A stretch of DNA of 35,622 nt from Flavipsychrobacter sp964461535 (GTDB lineage: Bacteria > Bacteroidota > Bacteroidia > Chitinophagales > Chitinophagaceae). The stretch covers positions 1 to 35,622 of the forward strand of contig CAYWUY010000030.1 of assembly GCA_964461535.1 (NCBI GenBank). Reading direction: 5' to 3'. How positions within the stretch are numbered: position 1 is the first letter of the stretch; the number at the start of each line of letters is the position of its first letter. Positions 23,614 to 32,088 of the stretch are shown here, piece after piece. The translations under genes were made by a program, and so were the position numbers. The notes beneath the pieces are model-generated. The model had not been told where the DNA came from. It ran no database searches and saw only the letters and a list, made by a program, of their open reading frames with translations.

Positions 23614-23937
23614 ATGGCAGCAGTATATAACGATGCTAACTTCACAGCTGAAGTTTTGAATTCAGATAAATTAACAATAGTTGATTTTTGGGCACCATGG
23701 TGTGGTCCTTGCTTACAGTTAGGCCCAACTATCGATGCTTTGGCTAAAGAACATGATGGCAACATCAACATTGGTAAGTTGAACGTAGATGAAAATCCTG
23801 AGGTTTCTGTAAAATACGGTATCACTAGTATTCCTTGTGTACTTTTTATAAAAGGTGGTCAGGTTGTTGATAAACAATTAGGCTTAGCACCTAAAGGTGT
23901 TTTCGATAAAAAAATCCAAAAATTAATGGGTAACTAA
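23614..23937 (+). CDS. trxA: Thioredoxin
   Basis: 107-residue cytoplasmic disulfide reductase of the classical thioredoxin fold. The active site WCGPC places the redox pair at C30 and C33 in VDFWAPWCGPCLQLGP. The cis-proline is in GITSIPCVLFIKGG, and the cysteine right after it is unusual beside the active site and could be an extra redox or regulatory thiol. No signal peptide. Own promoter and a very strong terminator, so single-gene. The symbol is by similarity; several paralogues may exist in the genome. Confidence 0.94.
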   Translation: MAAVYNDANFTAEVLNSDKLTIVDFWAPWCGPCLQLGPTIDALAKEHDGNINIGKLNVDENPEVSVKYGITSIPCVLFIKGGQVVDKQLGLAPKGVFDKKIQKLMGN

Positions 23938-23964
23938 TTAGTTTTTCAACTATAAGTAATTGTC

Positions 23965-23996
23965 GAGGCATAGCTAATAGCTATGCCTCTTTTTTT
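23965..23996 (+). terminator. Terminator of thioredoxin gene
   Basis: GAGGCATAGCT (23965-23975) and AGCTATGCCTC (23979-23989) form a perfect 11-pair stem with a 3-base loop, followed by seven T. It can also serve the convergent gene at 24023 to a lesser degree. Confidence 0.95.
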
Positions 23997-24022
23997 GCTT
24001 TAGAATATTGTTTATATATGAA

Positions 24023-24835
24023 TTAGTAGTAGGTTATTATTCTTTTTATGTTAAACGTTATTTTATCTAAATAATACTCCTTTTCTATCCAATTGCCCTT
24101 CGAATCAAATTTACATTCATGCCTATAACCTAAATCGTTTTTAATCAGTTGCTTATTTAGTAATTTATTGTCAGTGTATTTAATTATTCTTTGATATTTT
24201 TCGATACCACTTCCACAAATGTTAGGTGATATTTTTTCAATAACACAAGTAGAATCGTAGGTGTAATACTCGATTTTTGATATGCTATAAATTTCATTTT
24301 CAAAGTAATCGGATATTTCAATTAATCTATTAGTAGAATCATATTTGTATTTATTTATATTTGGTAATGATTTTGAATACTCATAATAAAAGCCATCTTC
24401 TATAACATTCCCATTAATATCATATTTGTATTTATTAACTATAGCGCCCCAATCAGTAAATTCTGTTCTCTCTATCAAATAATTATTACTGTCAAATTCA
24501 TAAGTTATTTTTATATCACTTCGATCTTTTTTGTAAATGAAGTCTTCAAAATACTTACAATATTCTTTGGGGTTTAAAAAAGTATCATAATTATAATTAA
24601 TTACATTTTCTTGCTTGCAGAGATATATAGTTTCTTTTTTTAAAGAACTATCATAAATATAAACACATACTTGATTTGGAATGTATTTCATACATAGATT
24701 GGGATACCAATAGTTTGTTTTAAATTCCACAAGATTTTTTACTTTGCCTTTCAGCTCATCTCCATTAGCGTCTAATAAAATTTGTGCACGTATACTAAAT
24801 GGAATACATAGTAATAATATAAAGATTGTTTTCAT
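24023..24835 (-). CDS. Exported protein with YD-like repeats, AT-rich
   Basis: 270 residues with signal peptide MKTIFILLLCIPFSIRAQ. After about residue 105 there are spaced tyrosine-aspartate repeats of the RHS/YD type: TYEFDSNNYLIERTEF, KYKYDINGNVIEDGF, KYKYDSTNRLIEISDY, YYTYDSTCVIEKI, and CKFDSKGNWIEKEYY. Such repeats form beta-strand curls; short secreted forms without a toxin domain occur in Bacteroidota and have no known role. Six cysteines are present. The coding region looks AT-richer than its neighbours and sits directly beside a tRNA gene, which hints at recent gain, but there is no integrase or direct repeat to prove it. It lies behind the tRNA terminator; its own promoter is not evident. 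Confidence 0.65.
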   Translation of the reverse strand: MKTIFILLLCIPFSIRAQILLDANGDELKGKVKNLVEFKTNYWYPNLCMKYIPNQVCVYIYDSSLKKETIYLCKQENVINYNYDTFLNPKEYCKYFEDFIYKKDRSDIKITYEFDSNNYLIERTEFTDWGAIVNKYKYDINGNVIEDGFYYEYSKSLPNINKYKYDSTNRLIEISDYFENEIYSISKIEYYTYDSTCVIEKISPNICGSGIEKYQRIIKYTDNKLLNKQLIKNDLGYRHECKFDSKGNWIEKEYYLDKITFNIKRIITYY

Positions 24836-24846
24836 TGATGTAAAAT

Positions 24847-24883
24847 AAAAAAGGAAACTAGTAAAAACTAATTTCCTTTTTTT
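24847..24883 (-). terminator. Terminator downstream of the tRNA gene
   Basis: AAAAAAGGAAA (24847-24857) pairs with TTTCCTTTTTT (24872-24882), and inside it TAGT/ACTA closes a 4-base loop after one mismatch. Read on the minus strand it begins about 5 bases after the tRNA 3' end and is followed by T-rich sequence. The hairpin is nearly symmetrical and could act in both directions. Confidence 0.7.
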
Positions 24884-24886
24884 ATG

Positions 24887-24960
24887 TAGCGAGGACGAGA
24901 GTTGAACTCGTGACCTCAGGGTTATGAATCCTGCGCTCTAACCGCCTGAGCTACCTCGCC
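24887..24960 (-). tRNA. tRNA with CAU anticodon (tRNA-Met, or tRNA-Ile2)
   Basis: Minus-strand cloverleaf of 74 bases, no CCA encoded. Acceptor GGCGAGG pairs with CCTCGCT (first pair G-U). D-arm GCTC/GAGC, anticodon loop TTCATAA, variable loop AGGTC, T-arm ACGAG/CTCGT with loop TTCAACT. The anticodon stem CAGGA/CCCTG has a mismatch A-C next to the loop. The three G-C pairs of an initiator tRNA are absent, so it is elongator Met, or the Ile2 species whose C34 is changed to lysidine; sequence alone does not separate these here. A perfect promoter box lies just upstream and a terminator just downstream. Confidence 0.93.
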
Positions 24961-24972
24961 AGAATTGGACTG

Positions 24973-25005
24973 CAAAGGTAAGTAAATTGATTCCATGTTC
25001 TCAAA
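24973..25005 (-). promoter_or_regulatory. tRNA promoter
   Basis: On the minus strand TTTG (25005-25002), 21 bases, then TACCTTTG (24980-24973). Both elements match the Bacteroidota consensus perfectly, and the -7 box ends 12 bases before the mature tRNA 5' end. Confidence 0.75.
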
Positions 25006-25101
25006 TTTTTTTTACATTTTTTTGGTCTTTATATAAATCTCGTTTTGGGTATACTTAAAAATATTTATGACCTCCTAATCAGGTGTTTACAAATATTGGT
25101 G

Positions 25102-25108
25102 TACTTTG
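25102..25108 (+). promoter_or_regulatory. Probable promoter of the DUF3857 gene
   Basis: TACTTTG is the -7 box with one base less between TA and TTTG. It lies 24 bases before the GTG at 25133. A TTG start at 25106 would overlap it. Confidence 0.35.
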
Positions 25109-25132
25109 TACGTTAAATTAAAACCTATTAGA

Positions 25133-28100
25133 GTGAAGCGTTTTCTTATTGTATTAGTTGCTAGTTTTAGTCAAATAGTAGCTCAAGCCCAAAACTATAA
25201 TGATGCCATTAATCTGTTTACCCAGAATAAAAGAAAGGAAGCCAGAGAGGCTTTTGAGAAATTAATTGTTGCCAACCAAAATGTTCAAGAAGCAAATTTG
25301 GCACTCTCTATAATGGATTGTGAAGAGGATAAATATTTAGATGGGTTCAAGCATTTTAAGCTGTTTGCCGATAAATCTGAAAATCCTTATCCTTATGTAT
25401 ATGCTTTTTATAGCTCGGGCATTTTTACAGGTACCAATGCTGCTAAAGATGAAGGTGTAGAAGACTACATAAAATCAATAGCTAATGATAAAAAAGCACC
25501 TGCAACTATCCGTGCAATGATGAATGCCTATCTAGGTAACCGAGAAGAAAGCAGAGGCAAATTTGTGAAGGCAAGAAATGTGTTCAGTGCACTGAATGAT
25601 GTGAAAAACTGGAGCTCTATTGGGCCATTTGAAAACTTATCATCTAGCGGATTTAATAAAGAATTTGGCGTTTTAGAACACCCTGATACTACATTCACTT
25701 TTTACAATAAAAACGGAGCTAAAGTTAATTGGTTCTTAATACCTCAAACACGTAATGATAGATGGGTAGACCATACCTTGAACTATAATATAGATGACGC
25801 AATCTTTTATTCTCAAACATTTGTAAAAAGTGAGGAAGAAAAAGAAGTTATTATGCTGGTGGGTGTTTCCGGCTCAATGAAGGTATGGCTAAATGATGTG
25901 CTTATAGGTGCTGAGGAAGATGAACGTAATACCGATTTGGATGTTTACAACTATGTAGTAAAGCTACAAAAAGGTTATAATAGAATATTGATACAGACAG
26001 GTTGTAGCGAAATTGAAAGGAATAACTTCTTGGTTCGATTATCTGATATGGATGGCAAACTTTTAGAGGATATGGAGTGTGTGGCTACTAATCAACCTTA
26101 TACCAAAGCTAGTCAGTATGCTATAAAAAAAATACCACTTTTTGCGGAACAATATTTTGAGTCTTTGCTAGCTAATAACCCTAACGATGTAATTAATAAC
26201 CTTTTGTTGATTAACGTATATCTGCACAATGAGAAAAAATATGAAGCCAGTAAAGTAGCTGCTAGACTAAAAGCCTTGGCACCTAAAAGTACTACGGTTA
26301 GTCAGGCTATGATAAATACCTACTTAATTACCGGTAATAGGGTAGAGGCGAATAAAGAAAAGGAATTTATCAAGATGAATGACCCCGAAAGCATTTGGGG
26401 GCTTATATATAAGCTTGATGATGAGGAAGAGCGCGAAAATTGGGATGAAGCTATTAAGCTAGTGCGTAGAAGAATGGCTCTTTATGGGGAAGTCCCTGTT
26501 AACAGGTCTGAATTGATAAAGCTATATAACAATAAGAAGGATAATAACAGTATGTATGAGCAGATAGATACTGCTTATAAATTGTTTCCTTATGTAGAGT
26601 ATTTTGCCGAATTGAAAGCTACGGTATTAGCTAGCAAGAATAAAGACTATCGGGAGGCCATGCACATCATTAATACCTACACACAAGATAACTACAGCGA
26701 AAAGATGTTAGAGTTACAAGCAAAAGCTGTGGGTAGTGGAAACAAATCGTTAATTGATGTTTATAAAAGAGAAGTTGAAAATTATCCTGCATATCCTAGT
26801 AAGTACTATAGAATAGCACAAGCTTATATCGAGGGAAATCAATTTAATGATGCATTACCTTGGGTTCAGAAAGTGATAGCATTGATGCCATATGAAGGCA
26901 GCTATTATTATGTTGCAGGACTACTATATAAGGCGCTTAACGATACTGCTAATGCTGCTGCAATGATGCGCAAAACAATTTATTATAGTCCTACTAACTA
27001 TTTAGCTAGAGAGCAGTTAAGAGAGTTTGAGGGTAAAAAAAGATTATCATCTTATTTTAAAACCAATGATGCAGCTAAAGTATACCAAAGTGCAAAAGAA
27101 AATCCTGCCTATGCTAAAGAAGATGCTGTTGTGTTAATAAATGATAAACGCATGATAGTATATCCTGAAAAGGGAGCTACCGAGGAACAAAACGAAACTT
27201 TGGTTTATGTCAACTCTCAAAGCGCAATACAAGATTATAAGGAGTATTATATAAACTACAATCCTTATGGACAAAAACTAGTTATTGAAACTGCCGAACT
27301 ATTAAAGAAAGATGGCAATAAAGTGCCGGCAGAAAAAAGCAATGGTAATATTGTATTTTCTTCGCTTGAAGTAGGAGATGCTATACATCTTAATTACAGA
27401 ATAGAAAGCTCATACGGTGGAAAACTAGCAGAACATTTTTGGAATGATGTTTATTTTAATGGCTCTAGTTTTATGGAGTCTGCGAGATTTACATTAATTC
27501 TTCCCAAAACTAGAAAATTTAATTATTTCACTAATTACGATAGTTTAAAACATACTGAAGAAGCAATAGAAGACTATACAATGCATACTTGGGAGGCTAA
27601 TAATGTACCTAAGATAAATAGTGAACCTCTTTTATTTGATAGCGTTCTGCATAAATTATCAGTCTCTTCTATACCGGATTGGAGCTATGTTGCCAATTGG
27701 TATAGCGACGTAAGCTATATAAAAACTAAAGCAGATTTTGCCGTTAAAGAAAAAGTGAGAGAATTAATGAAGGGCAATGAAAAGAAGACTAACCTTGAAA
27801 AAGCTAGAATTATATACGATTATATAGAGAAAAATTACAACTACAGTAATGTGTCGTTTTTGCATAGTGCTTTAGTGCCGCAGCGTGCTGCCAGAACTTT
27901 AAGTACCCGCATGGGCGACTGTAAAGATTTGTCTACGCTTTTTGTTGCTATGTGTAGAGAAGCTGGTTTAAAATCTAACTTAGTACTAGTACGTACCAAC
28001 GGTAGTGGAGATGAAAATTTTTATTTGCCAACAATTTCATTTAACCACTGTATAGCCCAGCTAAATGATAGTAATAAACAGTATTATGTAGAGCTAACAG

Positions 28101-28867
28101 ATAATCATTTACCATTCTCAAGTATGGGTAATGGTATATTAAAGGCTAATGGACTGCCAATACCTGCTGACGGTACACATACATCTTCTGCGCAGCTTGT
28201 TAGCTTATCAAGCGATAATCGTCCACAAAATCTGAATGTTAGAAATACAAAAATTGTTATAGAGAATAATAATATTAATGTACATAGAGATGTATACAAA
28301 ATAGGTGCTGAGGCTTCAGGTTATAGGTATTATATGAGTGGTCTTTCAGAGAAAGAGAAGAGTAATAAATTTGCTACCAGTATTTCGGATGAATTTAAGA
28401 GGAATGTTGATATAACTAATCTTAAAATGGAGCATATGGATGATTTGAGTGATACAGTGAAATTGAGCTATGATGTTAAGGTAAGCAACTATTTAAGCGA
28501 GATAGTTGGCATGAAAGTATTAAAAATGCCGTGGACCGACATTAGTTTTTCAGATCAGCTTTTTGCACAAGAGAAAAGAGAGTATCCAATAGATTTCCAA
28601 TACTACTTAAATGAGCCATTAATGAAAGAAACTATAACATTAATGATTCCTACAGGTAAAAAGCTTGTTGAAATACCTAAAGATATTACTTACACCAGCT
28701 CTAAAATATCTTATAGCTTAAAATATACCTTAAAGCCAGACAGGCTGGTTGCTGTTCGTGAGGTGAGATTCTTAAGCAATTATATTGCTCCAAGTGAATA
28801 TAAAATGGTTAAGGATATTATTTACAAAATAAATCAGGCAGACTCTAAGGACTATGCCATAAAATAA
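25133..28867 (+). CDS. Exported TPR / DUF3857 / transglutaminase-like protein
   Basis: 1244-residue periplasmic or surface protein. From GTG 25133 the signal peptide is MKRFLIVLVASFSQIVAQA. Residues to about 660 hold helical TPR-like repeats, broken by a beta-sandwich near 190-310 (FYSQTFVKSEEEKEVIMLVGVSGSMKVWLNDV). A DUF3857 domain follows (DAIHLNYRIESSYGGKL ...), then a transglutaminase-like core with C930 (MGDCKDLSTLF), H972 (FNHCIAQL) and D990 (VELTDN), a complete Cys-His-Asp triad. A beta-rich C-terminal tail ends the chain. The family is common in Bacteroidota; whether it crosslinks, cleaves peptides or works on peptidoglycan is not known. Monocistronic; stop lies 2 bases from the convergent pdeM stop. 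Confidence 0.85.
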   Translation: MKRFLIVLVASFSQIVAQAQNYNDAINLFTQNKRKEAREAFEKLIVANQNVQEANLALSIMDCEEDKYLDGFKHFKLFADKSENPYPYVYAFYSSGIFTGTNAAKDEGVEDYIKSIANDKKAPATIRAMMNAYLGNREESRGKFVKARNVFSALNDVKNWSSIGPFENLSSSGFNKEFGVLEHPDTTFTFYNKNGAKVNWFLIPQTRNDRWVDHTLNYNIDDAIFYSQTFVKSEEEKEVIMLVGVSGSMKVWLNDVLIGAEEDERNTDLDVYNYVVKLQKGYNRILIQTGCSEIERNNFLVRLSDMDGKLLEDMECVATNQPYTKASQYAIKKIPLFAEQYFESLLANNPNDVINNLLLINVYLHNEKKYEASKVAARLKALAPKSTTVSQAMINTYLITGNRVEANKEKEFIKMNDPESIWGLIYKLDDEEERENWDEAIKLVRRRMALYGEVPVNRSELIKLYNNKKDNNSMYEQIDTAYKLFPYVEYFAELKATVLASKNKDYREAMHIINTYTQDNYSEKMLELQAKAVGSGNKSLIDVYKREVENYPAYPSKYYRIAQAYIEGNQFNDALPWVQKVIALMPYEGSYYYVAGLLYKALNDTANAAAMMRKTIYYSPTNYLAREQLREFEGKKRLSSYFKTNDAAKVYQSAKENPAYAKEDAVVLINDKRMIVYPEKGATEEQNETLVYVNSQSAIQDYKEYYINYNPYGQKLVIETAELLKKDGNKVPAEKSNGNIVFSSLEVGDAIHLNYRIESSYGGKLAEHFWNDVYFNGSSFMESARFTLILPKTRKFNYFTNYDSLKHTEEAIEDYTMHTWEANNVPKINSEPLLFDSVLHKLSVSSIPDWSYVANWYSDVSYIKTKADFAVKEKVRELMKGNEKKTNLEKARIIYDYIEKNYNYSNVSFLHSALVPQRAARTLSTRMGDCKDLSTLFVAMCREAGLKSNLVLVRTNGSGDENFYLPTISFNHCIAQLNDSNKQYYVELTDNHLPFSSMGNGILKANGLPIPADGTHTSSAQLVSLSSDNRPQNLNVRNTKIVIENNNINVHRDVYKIGAEASGYRYYMSGLSEKEKSNKFATSISDEFKRNVDITNLKMEHMDDLSDTVKLSYDVKVSNYLSEIVGMKVLKMPWTDISFSDQLFAQEKREYPIDFQYYLNEPLMKETITLMIPTGKKLVEIPKDITYTSSKISYSLKYTLKPDRLVAVREVRFLSNYIAPSEYKMVKDIIYKINQADSKDYAIK

Positions 28868-28869
28868 GA

Positions 28870-29508
28870 TTACAATTTATGTATAGAATCGGGCAGCACC
28901 AGATAAATATCTGTGTGCTGCTTTTTTTCTATTATATGCAGCCCGGTTAATATTCCAAATGAGGGAAGTATAAGTTGTTTATCACTCATATAAAAGCAGG
29001 GTAGTCTAAGGCTTTGTTTTCCTTTGCCATGTATGGTATATCCAGGGTGTATGTGTCCTGCAATGTTATATGTATTATTGGCTATATTGCTAAGTGGTTC
29101 GTGTGTGAAATGGAGTTGCTCTAGCCAATAATCGGTAACACATTCTATACCTGAGCTACTTATTGCTTCTGCATCAATAAGGTCATGATTGCCTTTTATA
29201 AGTATGAATTGAATAGAATTATAATAGTGTTGAAGTGTTTCTTTAAGTAGATGCCAATCGTTATTGTAAGTACTGTGAAATAAGTCGCCTAAGAAAAGCA
29301 CTTTCTTAGGTTTGTATTTATTTATTATTGAATGAAGATTGGCAAAATCGCTATTCTGGGATTGGGCTGGTATTGCTATACCAGATTTTCTAAAATGTCT
29401 TGCTTTACCTAAATGTATATCTGCTATTGCAAGCGTGTTATAGTCGCTAAGCCACAGCGCCTTCTCTTGTAGTAAAATTGCTTTTTGTCCTGATAGTAGT
29501 ACATTCAT
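28870..29508 (-). CDS. pdeM: Ligase-associated DNA damage response endonuclease PdeM
   Basis: 212-residue calcineurin-like metallophosphoesterase. Metal-binding motifs: ADIHLGK (D29 and H31), LGDLFHS, KGNHD and AGHIHPGY, complete for a two-metal active site. It belongs to the branch that travels with Lhr-like helicases and ATP-dependent DNA ligases and is thought to work as a nuclease in DNA repair. The helicase gene lies 29 bases upstream on the same strand; the ligase and exonuclease partners are not in the window. A perfect TACTTTTG box between the two genes gives it its own promoter, ending 8 bases before the ATG. Assignment by motif and neighbour. Confidence 0.88.
   Translation of the reverse strand: MNVLLSGQKAILLQEKALWLSDYNTLAIADIHLGKARHFRKSGIAIPAQSQNSDFANLHSIINKYKPKKVLFLGDLFHSTYNNDWHLLKETLQHYYNSIQFILIKGNHDLIDAEAISSSGIECVTDYWLEQLHFTHEPLSNIANNTYNIAGHIHPGYTIHGKGKQSLRLPCFYMSDKQLILPSFGILTGLHIIEKKQHTDIYLVLPDSIHKL
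28893..28928 (+). terminator. Terminator of the DUF3857 gene, inside the pdeM coding region
   Basis: GCAGCAC (28893-28899) pairs with GTGCTGC (28915-28921); inside, CAGAT/ATCTG continues the stem after a one-base bulge. Seven T follow from 28922. It lies 26 bases after the plus-strand stop codon and codes, on the other strand, for the KKQHTDIYLVLP segment of PdeM. Confidence 0.85.
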
Positions 29509-29516
29509 TAGAGGTG

Positions 29517-29524
29517 CAAAAGTA
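29517..29524 (-). promoter_or_regulatory. -7 box TACTTTTG of pdeM
   Basis: Perfect minus-strand box ending 8 bases before the pdeM ATG. Just upstream, a 14-base perfect palindrome ATCATAATTATGAT covers 29531-29544, including the helicase stop codon, where a -10 to -33 spacer would lie; it might be an operator. Confidence 0.6.
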
Positions 29525-29537
29525 CGTTACATCATAA

Positions 29538-31985
29538 TTATGATATGCCTTTTAGCATCTTCTTAATTCTGTCTTCCATTTTTTCATTGCTAAATCGCTC
29601 TCTTATTCTTTCTGTCAGTATAGGGAAACAGAAAGGGCTATAGCTTTTTAATTCTATAATTTTCACCTCCATACTTTCCATCCTTACAAGTGCATCTCTC
29701 ATTCTCGCCTGTTCCATTTGAAAGGTCATTACCTCATCATAGGCTTGCTGTAGTAGTAAATTGTTAGTGTCTTGGTCTTGAAAAATATTGAAAAACAGCT
29801 GAGAGTTAGCCTGAACATGGCGCGTTTTTATTTGCTTCCCAGGATAGTTATTTAGCACTAGTCCTGAGATGCTAGCAATGTCCCTAAATTTTCTTCTAGC
29901 CATTTCAGCTATATTTAAACTATTGTATAAGTCTTGAGATAGGTTGCTGCTATCAAACAATGCATTACCTAAAGCTTCTTCAATGGGTATTAGTTGATCA
30001 CTTAAAAGTTCAAACCCATAGTCATTCATGGCTATAGAAAAAGTAATAGGTATAATTTGCGAAATTTTCCAAGCAAAAAGGGCTGCCATACCTTCATGCA
30101 CATTCCTACCTTCAAATGGGTAAATGAAAATGTGATACCCATCTTTGGTGTGTAGTTTTTCTATAAGTAATTGATCGGGTTGAGGTATAACAGATACTCT
30201 ACTTTGTTCATCTAACAAAGGCTGCATATCTTCTAGTTCTACATCATATTTTTTGCCTGTTATATATTGGTTTATCTGTTGTCGTATAGATACTGATAGC
30301 TCTGACGATAATGGCATTCTTCCTCCCTGCCAGGCGGGTATTACCCCATTTTTTTTAGTAGCTTTTTTTACATATGCAGTCATTTCTTTTATGGAAATAA
30401 GTTCTAAATTTCTACCTGCGAACCAAAAAGCATCACCTGGCTTTAGTTTACTAATAAACCATTCTTCTATTGCTCCCAAGCTACCGCCGCCTTGAAATTT
30501 TACACTTATCATGCTGTCGCTTACTATTGTGCCCATATTTAAGCGATGCTGCATAGCAATTTTTCTATTTTTTACTTTATATAAACCATCTTCCACAATT
30601 ACTTTGTGGTATTCATCATATGCATCAAGCATACTACCACCGTGAGTAATAAAAGATAAACACCAGTTAAACTCATCTCTATCAATAGAAGAAAAGCAAT
30701 GTGTTTTTATAATTTCTTTAAAAATAGCATCAGGATCAAACCCTTCGCCAACAGCCAAGGTTATTAAGTACTGTATTAATACATCAAATGAACGAATAAA
30801 AGGAATTCTATGTTCTAGTTGCATATTGGTAGAAGCATGTCTTAGAGCTGCTCCTTCTACTATCTCAAGGCTATGAGTTGGTAAAAAGTATATCTTACTT
30901 TTTGCTCCAGGTCTATGTCCGCTTCTACCGGCTCTTTGCATAAAACGTGCTACACCTTTAGGCGAACCAATTTGTATTACTGTATCTACAGGTCTGAAAT
31001 CAACCCCTAAGTCTAGACTACTAGTGCAGACAACTACTTTTAGAATTCCATCGTGCAGAGCGTTTTCTACCCATTGTCTTACCTCCTCACTTAACGAACC
31101 GTGGTGTAGCGCTATAATCCCCGCTAGCTCTGGGCTAGCCTCTAGTAGTCGCTGATACCATATTTCACATTGGCTTCGTGTATTGGTGAATATAAGTGTT
31201 GATGTGCTGTTTTGTATAATGTCAATAACTGGCTGCAACATTTGTATTCCCAAGTGTCCTCCCCAAGGATATTTATCTATTTCATTGGGTATAAGTGTTA
31301 CTATTTCAGTTTCTTTTATATCTGTACATTTTACAATGGTTAAATCTTTAGTTTTTTCGCCATGCAATACTTCAATTGCTTCATCCATATTGCCTATGGT
31401 GGCACTTATACCCCATATTAGTAAGTTGGGATTCAAGCTTTTTAAACGACTTAAAGCTAATTCTATTTGTACACCTCGCTTACTCCCCATTAGTTCGTGC
31501 CATTCGTCAACTACAACAATGTCCAGATTTTTGAATAAAGTAGAATTGTCTTTTTGTGCAAAAAGTAGATGTAAGCTTTCTGGTGTAGTTATAAGCCCGT
31601 TGGGCATGTTTTTCTTTTGTCGGTTTCTTTCTGTTATGCTTGTATCTCCTGATCTAAGACCTATTGTATAATCAAGGTTTAGAGTTTCACTTACTGTATT
31701 AGTAGCAAGGTATATTTCTTTACTTAGAGCTCTTAGTGGTGTAATCCACAGCGCATGAAGACCTTTAGATTTTATTTTGGCTAGGTGGTAGCGCTCTAAA
31801 ACACCCATCCAAATAGCATATGTTTTACCAAAACCTGTAGGGGCGTTTAATAATCCGGATTTTCCTTTACATATGGCCTCCCAGCATTCTTTTTGAAAGC
31901 TATGTGGTGTCCATCCTTTATGTTCATACCACTTCTTGGCTATTTTAAAGGTTGTTAGGCTTTTGGACATATGTTTATTGTGCAT
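29538..31985 (-). CDS. Ligase-associated DNA damage response DEXH helicase (Lhr-like)
   Basis: 815-residue superfamily 2 DNA helicase. Walker A is NAPTGFGKT (residues 47-55), motif II is DEWH in VVVDEWHELMGSKRG, motif III SATIGN, and motif VI is QRAGRSGHRPG. The C-terminal half has the Lhr-type winged-helix and DUF1998-like regions (FWFAGRNLELISIKEM). It matches the family linked to PdeM and ATP-dependent DNA ligase in bacterial repair. The first ATG at 31985 and another at 31970 are both possible; the second removes five residues (MHNKH). It would unwind DNA or RNA-DNA hybrids at damage, by analogy to Lhr. Confidence 0.88.
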   Translation of the reverse strand: MHNKHMSKSLTTFKIAKKWYEHKGWTPHSFQKECWEAICKGKSGLLNAPTGFGKTYAIWMGVLERYHLAKIKSKGLHALWITPLRALSKEIYLATNTVSETLNLDYTIGLRSGDTSITERNRQKKNMPNGLITTPESLHLLFAQKDNSTLFKNLDIVVVDEWHELMGSKRGVQIELALSRLKSLNPNLLIWGISATIGNMDEAIEVLHGEKTKDLTIVKCTDIKETEIVTLIPNEIDKYPWGGHLGIQMLQPVIDIIQNSTSTLIFTNTRSQCEIWYQRLLEASPELAGIIALHHGSLSEEVRQWVENALHDGILKVVVCTSSLDLGVDFRPVDTVIQIGSPKGVARFMQRAGRSGHRPGAKSKIYFLPTHSLEIVEGAALRHASTNMQLEHRIPFIRSFDVLIQYLITLAVGEGFDPDAIFKEIIKTHCFSSIDRDEFNWCLSFITHGGSMLDAYDEYHKVIVEDGLYKVKNRKIAMQHRLNMGTIVSDSMISVKFQGGGSLGAIEEWFISKLKPGDAFWFAGRNLELISIKEMTAYVKKATKKNGVIPAWQGGRMPLSSELSVSIRQQINQYITGKKYDVELEDMQPLLDEQSRVSVIPQPDQLLIEKLHTKDGYHIFIYPFEGRNVHEGMAALFAWKISQIIPITFSIAMNDYGFELLSDQLIPIEEALGNALFDSSNLSQDLYNSLNIAEMARRKFRDIASISGLVLNNYPGKQIKTRHVQANSQLFFNIFQDQDTNNLLLQQAYDEVMTFQMEQARMRDALVRMESMEVKIIELKSYSPFCFPILTERIRERFSNEKMEDRIKKMLKGIS

Positions 31986-32088
31986 GTAAATAATTACATT
32001 TTTTAACTACAACAAATGGCATTGTAAAAATGCATTTAAACTTTATAGGTGTTTATTGCTTATTTTTATCGTAAAATAATGGTTTTAA

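Noticed and set aside
24023..24835. RHS-type toxin or its immunity partner
   Set aside because: Only short YD-like repeats are present, with no RHS core, no C-terminal toxin domain and no small immunity gene beside it.
31183..31671. 162-codon plus-strand frame opposite the helicase
   Set aside because: Antisense to conserved helicase motifs; its length follows from base composition and codon constraint of the real gene.
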